42,175 nt of DNA. It comes from Hoeflea sp. YIM 152468. Lineage in GTDB: Bacteria; Pseudomonadota; Alphaproteobacteria; Rhizobiales; Rhizobiaceae. The stretch is taken from positions 1 to 42,175 of the forward strand of contig NZ_JARGET010000032.1 of assembly GCF_029210485.1 (NCBI RefSeq). The letters are read 5' to 3'. The notes below the pieces were generated by a model that worked only from the letters and a program-made list of their open reading frames with translations, was not told the origin of the DNA and searched no databases. Both the position numbers and the translations under genes were made by a program. Shown piece after piece: positions 39,314 to 42,175 of this stretch (position 1 is its first letter; every line of letters begins with the position of its first letter).

Positions 39314-42175
39314 ATGATCCCGACAGCCAAAATCCCGGCAAGGGGCAGCCAGCGCAAGCGGCTTGGTCTGGCGTCCGCAGCCATATTTGCAACATCGGCG
39401 CTGGTGGCGCCGTCGCTGGCGCAGGAAGCGCTTTCCCCGGGAGAGGCGATCTCGACCCGCTTTTCCGGCACCATCGAGATTACGCTCGGCGACGGCACGC
39501 GTTTGCCGCTGATCAACGAGGATGGCGTTGTCGCCAGTGCGGTCGACCTTCGCAATCCGGGCTTTGCTGCAGACGGCCGTCACTGGTCCAATGAGCCGCA
39601 GCACCTGGCGGTGACGGCCGCCGAGATCGGTCAGGTTTTCGGCATCGCGCTTGACGACGCGACGGCGCCAAATGTCTACCTCACGGCCAGTTCGGCCTAC
39701 GGGCTGCACCGCTTCGACGACGGCTCCGGCTGGCTTCCCGGCCAGTGGGGCGAGGGCGGACCGGGGGGGCTTTACAGGCTTGACGCCCAGAACGGCTACG
39801 CACCGGAACTGTTGACCATCATCACGCTCGACGGACGCCAGAACACCGGCGCGGGACTCGGCAATGTTGCATTCGACCGCAGCTCCGGCCAAGTGTTCGT
39901 CTCCGACCTCGAGACCGGTATGATCCACCGCCTGACACTTGACGGAACCGAGATTGACCGTTTCGACCATGGCGTCGACGGCCGCATCAACTTTACCGAG
40001 GCGGCGACCGGTGCGATCGTGGAACTCGCAGCCATCGCCTTCGATCCCGCGTCACAGGCTCAGTTCGACGACTGTGCGGATAATTCCGGGGCCGGTTCAG
40101 ATTTCACCTCGACACCAAGCTGCTGGAACTATGCCGATTTCCGCCGCCGGGTCTGGGGCCTGGCGCTCCACACGGATCCGGTCACGGCTGACACCCGGCT
40201 CTATTACTCGGTCTCCGGCGCTGACGGCCTCGGTGCCGCCGGCTGGGAAACGGCGGGCGACGATGCAAACAACAGCGTCTGGTCGATCGGATTTGGCGCA
40301 GATGGCGGCTTCAACGCCGCCGACGTCCGCCGCGAGATCATCCTGCCTGCTCTGGGCGGCGGCGACACGACCGCGCGGGCCGTGCCTGACCTTGCCATTT
40401 CGCCAGAAGGGGTGCTGCTGATCGCCGAACGCGGCAGTGTGCGCAATCTTGGCCTTGACCAACCGGAGCCGTTTGCGGCACCGCATGCGGCGCGGGTTCT
40501 GCGCTATTTCGAGAGCGATACCGGCCTGTGGACGCCAGACGGGCGCTATGATGTCGGTTTCAACGATCGCCGGACGCTCGGCCAGCCCTTCATCCGGGCC
40601 AATGCCGCAGGCGGCGTCGATTTCGGCTACGGATACGATCAGGCAGGTGCCATCGACGCCGCGCGCCCGCTTGGCTCTGTCTGGATTTCAGGCGACTCGC
40701 TGTGTTCGTCACAAGGCCCCTGTGTCGATCCCGCAACCGGGCAACAAACGGATACCGATGAGGTGCATGGTCTGCAGGGGACACCCTTTGAGGCAATCGA
40801 CGACTTGCTGCCGGCCGGTGCAACCGCAGCCTATCCCGATGACGGCACGCCTTATCCCGCGGACGCGGTTTTGGCGTCTTACCTGATTGATCTCGATGCC
40901 AATATCGACGAGTCGGGTGCTCCGCTGTTTATTGAATCGCTGAAAAACGACGCGACCAAAATTGGCGATGTCGAGGTCTACAGGGCCGGCGATGCCGGAC
41001 CGGGCGCAGTGCCGCAGCCGACAGGCTATGACCTCGATATCGACAAGAGCGGTGCTGTGGAATGCCTGCCAGGGACCCAGTGCGATTTCACCATCAAGCT
41101 CACCAACAACGGTCCTGCCGCCTTCACCGGCCCGCTTTATCTGTGGGATGTGGTCCAGCCGTTGACGGTGCCGCTGGTCGGCGCGGACGGCGACGGATGG
41201 TCCTGCTTCGATTTCGATACCGGCATTCACTGCGTCAATCCGGGCCTCGAGCTCGGGGCCGGCCTGAGTACACAGTTCGTCCTGTCGCTGGCGATCCCGT
41301 CGGGCTACAATTCCGACATCCTGACCAACTGCGTCGGCATCCAATGGCTTTACAACGAGGCCGGTGGCTTCGATATCCGCGCAGTCCAGATAGCCCTGGC
41401 ACTGCTCGGCTACGATGCAGGCCCGATTGACGGCATCATGGGTGGCAGAACCGCGAATGCGCTGTCCCAGTTCCAGTCCGACAACGGTCTCGACGTCACT
41501 GGCGAAATCGACCTTGCGACCGCGTCGCTGCTCTATCCCGACCATGTCGGTATCGCCGGCGATCTCGATGAAACCAACGATTTTGACTGCCACGATGTGG
41601 GAACACGAGACCCCGATCCGGTGCATTCGAAGTGGAACTCGCACCTGAAAGCCGGCTCACCGCACAAGAAGGCACAGTCGCATCTGAAAATCGGCTCTCC
41701 GCACAAGAAGGTGCAGTCGCATCTGAAGATCGGCTCACCGCACAAGAAGGCACAGTCGCACCTGAAGATCGGCTCACCGCACAAGAAGGCGCAGTCGCAT
41801 CTGAAGATCGGCTCTCCGCACAAGAAGGCGCAGTCGCATCTGAAGATCGGTTCACCGCACAAGAAGGTGCAGTCGCATCTGAAGATCGGCTCGCCGCACA
41901 AGAAGGTGCAATCGCATCTGAAAATCGGCTCTCCGCACAAGAAGGTGCAATCGCATCTGAAAATCGGGTCGCCGCACAAGAAGGCGCAGTCGCATCTGAA
42001 GATCGGCTCTCCGCACAAGAAGGCGCAATCGCATCTGAAGATCGGCTCTCCGCACAAGAAGGCGCAGTCGCATCTGAAGGTCGGGTCACCGCACAAGAAG
42101 GCGCAGTCGCATCTGAAAATCGGCTCTCCACACAAGAAGGCGCAGTCGCATCTGAAAATCGGCTCTCCACACAAG
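39314..42175 (+). CDS. Large secreted protein with DUF11-like, peptidoglycan-binding and 13-residue repeat regions (cut by window end)
   Basis: An open frame of 954 codons reaching the right edge. GGGAGG precedes ATG 39314 by eight bases. A signal peptide ends near SLAQ (about residue 36). Residues 40-560 look like a beta-propeller-type extracellular region with repeated strand motifs (LGNVAFDRSSGQVFVSDLE). A DUF11-like beta-sandwich follows (about 578-675, CDFTIKLTNNGPAAFTG), then a peptidoglycan-binding domain (about 685-742, IRAVQIALALLGYDAGPIDG). From residue 776 it consists only of SHLKIGSPHKKAQ repeats. It is probably exported and wall-associated, with a basic tail. The C-terminus is not visible. 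Confidence 0.88.
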   Translation, partial: MIPTAKIPARGSQRKRLGLASAAIFATSALVAPSLAQEALSPGEAISTRFSGTIEITLGDGTRLPLINEDGVVASAVDLRNPGFAADGRHWSNEPQHLAVTAAEIGQVFGIALDDATAPNVYLTASSAYGLHRFDDGSGWLPGQWGEGGPGGLYRLDAQNGYAPELLTIITLDGRQNTGAGLGNVAFDRSSGQVFVSDLETGMIHRLTLDGTEIDRFDHGVDGRINFTEAATGAIVELAAIAFDPASQAQFDDCADNSGAGSDFTSTPSCWNYADFRRRVWGLALHTDPVTADTRLYYSVSGADGLGAAGWETAGDDANNSVWSIGFGADGGFNAADVRREIILPALGGGDTTARAVPDLAISPEGVLLIAERGSVRNLGLDQPEPFAAPHAARVLRYFESDTGLWTPDGRYDVGFNDRRTLGQPFIRANAAGGVDFGYGYDQAGAIDAARPLGSVWISGDSLCSSQGPCVDPATGQQTDTDEVHGLQGTPFEAIDDLLPAGATAAYPDDGTPYPADAVLASYLIDLDANIDESGAPLFIESLKNDATKIGDVEVYRAGDAGPGAVPQPTGYDLDIDKSGAVECLPGTQCDFTIKLTNNGPAAFTGPLYLWDVVQPLTVPLVGADGDGWSCFDFDTGIHCVNPGLELGAGLSTQFVLSLAIPSGYNSDILTNCVGIQWLYNEAGGFDIRAVQIALALLGYDAGPIDGIMGGRTANALSQFQSDNGLDVTGEIDLATASLLYPDHVGIAGDLDETNDFDCHDVGTRDPDPVHSKWNSHLKAGSPHKKAQSHLKIGSPHKKVQSHLKIGSPHKKAQSHLKIGSPHKKAQSHLKIGSPHKKAQSHLKIGSPHKKVQSHLKIGSPHKKVQSHLKIGSPHKKVQSHLKIGSPHKKAQSHLKIGSPHKKAQSHLKIGSPHKKAQSHLKVGSPHKKAQSHLKIGSPHKKAQSHLKIGSPHK
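41639..42175 (+). repeat. 39-bp in-frame tandem repeat, 13 full copies plus a partial
   Basis: Units begin at 41639 and recur every 39 bases without indels to the window end; the 14th is cut after 30 bases. Each encodes SHLKIGSPHKKAQ, with only A/V at position 12, and A, I or V at position 5, varying. Most base changes are synonymous (for example ctgaag/ctgaaa, ggctct/ggctca). Confidence 0.97.

Noticed and set aside
41496-42174. Long minus-strand reading frames over the 39-bp repeats
   Set aside because: They exist only because the repeat period is a multiple of three. The plus frame has the signal peptide, domains and ribosome binding site.
41639-42175. Array of near-identical units that could be mistaken for CRISPR repeats
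   Set aside because: Units are contiguous with no unique spacers, are in frame with a long coding sequence and vary mainly at synonymous sites.

Overview
The window is a GC-rich chromosomal segment from an alphaproteobacterium of the Hyphomicrobiales (Rhizobiales), most likely Rhizobiaceae or Phyllobacteriaceae and Hoeflea-like. The evidence is a complete phyR-nepR-ecfG general stress module, a CUT1 sugar ABC operon with two ATPases and a small membrane protein, adjacent clpS-clpA, a small phasin, DUF1236, DUF1489 and DUF1328 proteins, and Rhizobiales-style AGGAG ribosome binding sites. Genus is inferred only. No rRNA, tRNA, insertion sequence, prophage or CRISPR array was seen.

Region 1 (1-2830), general stress response. 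phyR (minus) and nepR-ecfG (plus) are divergent. Their promoters share a palindrome in which two GGAAC -35 boxes lie head to head. Two further GGAAC-N16-CGTT promoters can be read directly: one inside the 3' end of phyR, serving a 54-residue DUF1328 membrane protein, and one before a PLDc_N membrane protein and a 72-residue unknown. The window therefore shows both the regulator and three or four of its targets.

Region 2 (2835-20256), a 17-kb catabolic locus for an unidentified sugar or sugar acid. Left arm (minus): Gfo/Idh/MocA oxidoreductase and two TIM-barrel isomerase/epimerases. Then (plus) a third TIM-barrel epimerase, an enolase-superfamily enzyme, a FadR-type GntR regulator and a D-2-hydroxyacid dehydrogenase. 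Then (minus) a sugar ABC transporter with one binding protein, two permeases, a 90-residue membrane protein and two ATPases. Finally (plus) a Tm-1-like ATP-binding protein, a PEP-hydrolase-like TIM barrel, a cupin and an M24 metallohydrolase. Both divergent promoter regions carry two copies of an 11-bp palindrome TGGTNNNACCA, one per outgoing operon. This suggests that the GntR protein controls all four transcription units as one regulon. The locus has no recognisable kinase or aldolase, so the chemistry is open.

Region 3 (20257-32431), housekeeping and mixed genes: a small unknown, mgtE, a MerR regulator with a palindromic operator, a PEMT/ICMT-like methyltransferase, a DUF1624 membrane acyltransferase, a three-gene DUF599/DUF3253/EamA operon, a 33-residue membrane peptide with its own terminator, sdaA, DUF1489, a VWA plus membrane J-domain pair, and a D-alanyl-D-alanine carboxypeptidase with a SPOR domain.

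Region 4 (32432-42175): phasin, clpS-clpA (ClpA with an 80-residue Lys/Ala/Pro tail), an 8-bp tandem repeat, an SH3/DUF1236 envelope protein, azlCD, a small unknown and a large secreted protein cut by the window edge. That last protein has a propeller-like N-terminus, a DUF11-like domain, a peptidoglycan-binding domain and at least 13 near-identical basic 13-residue repeats.
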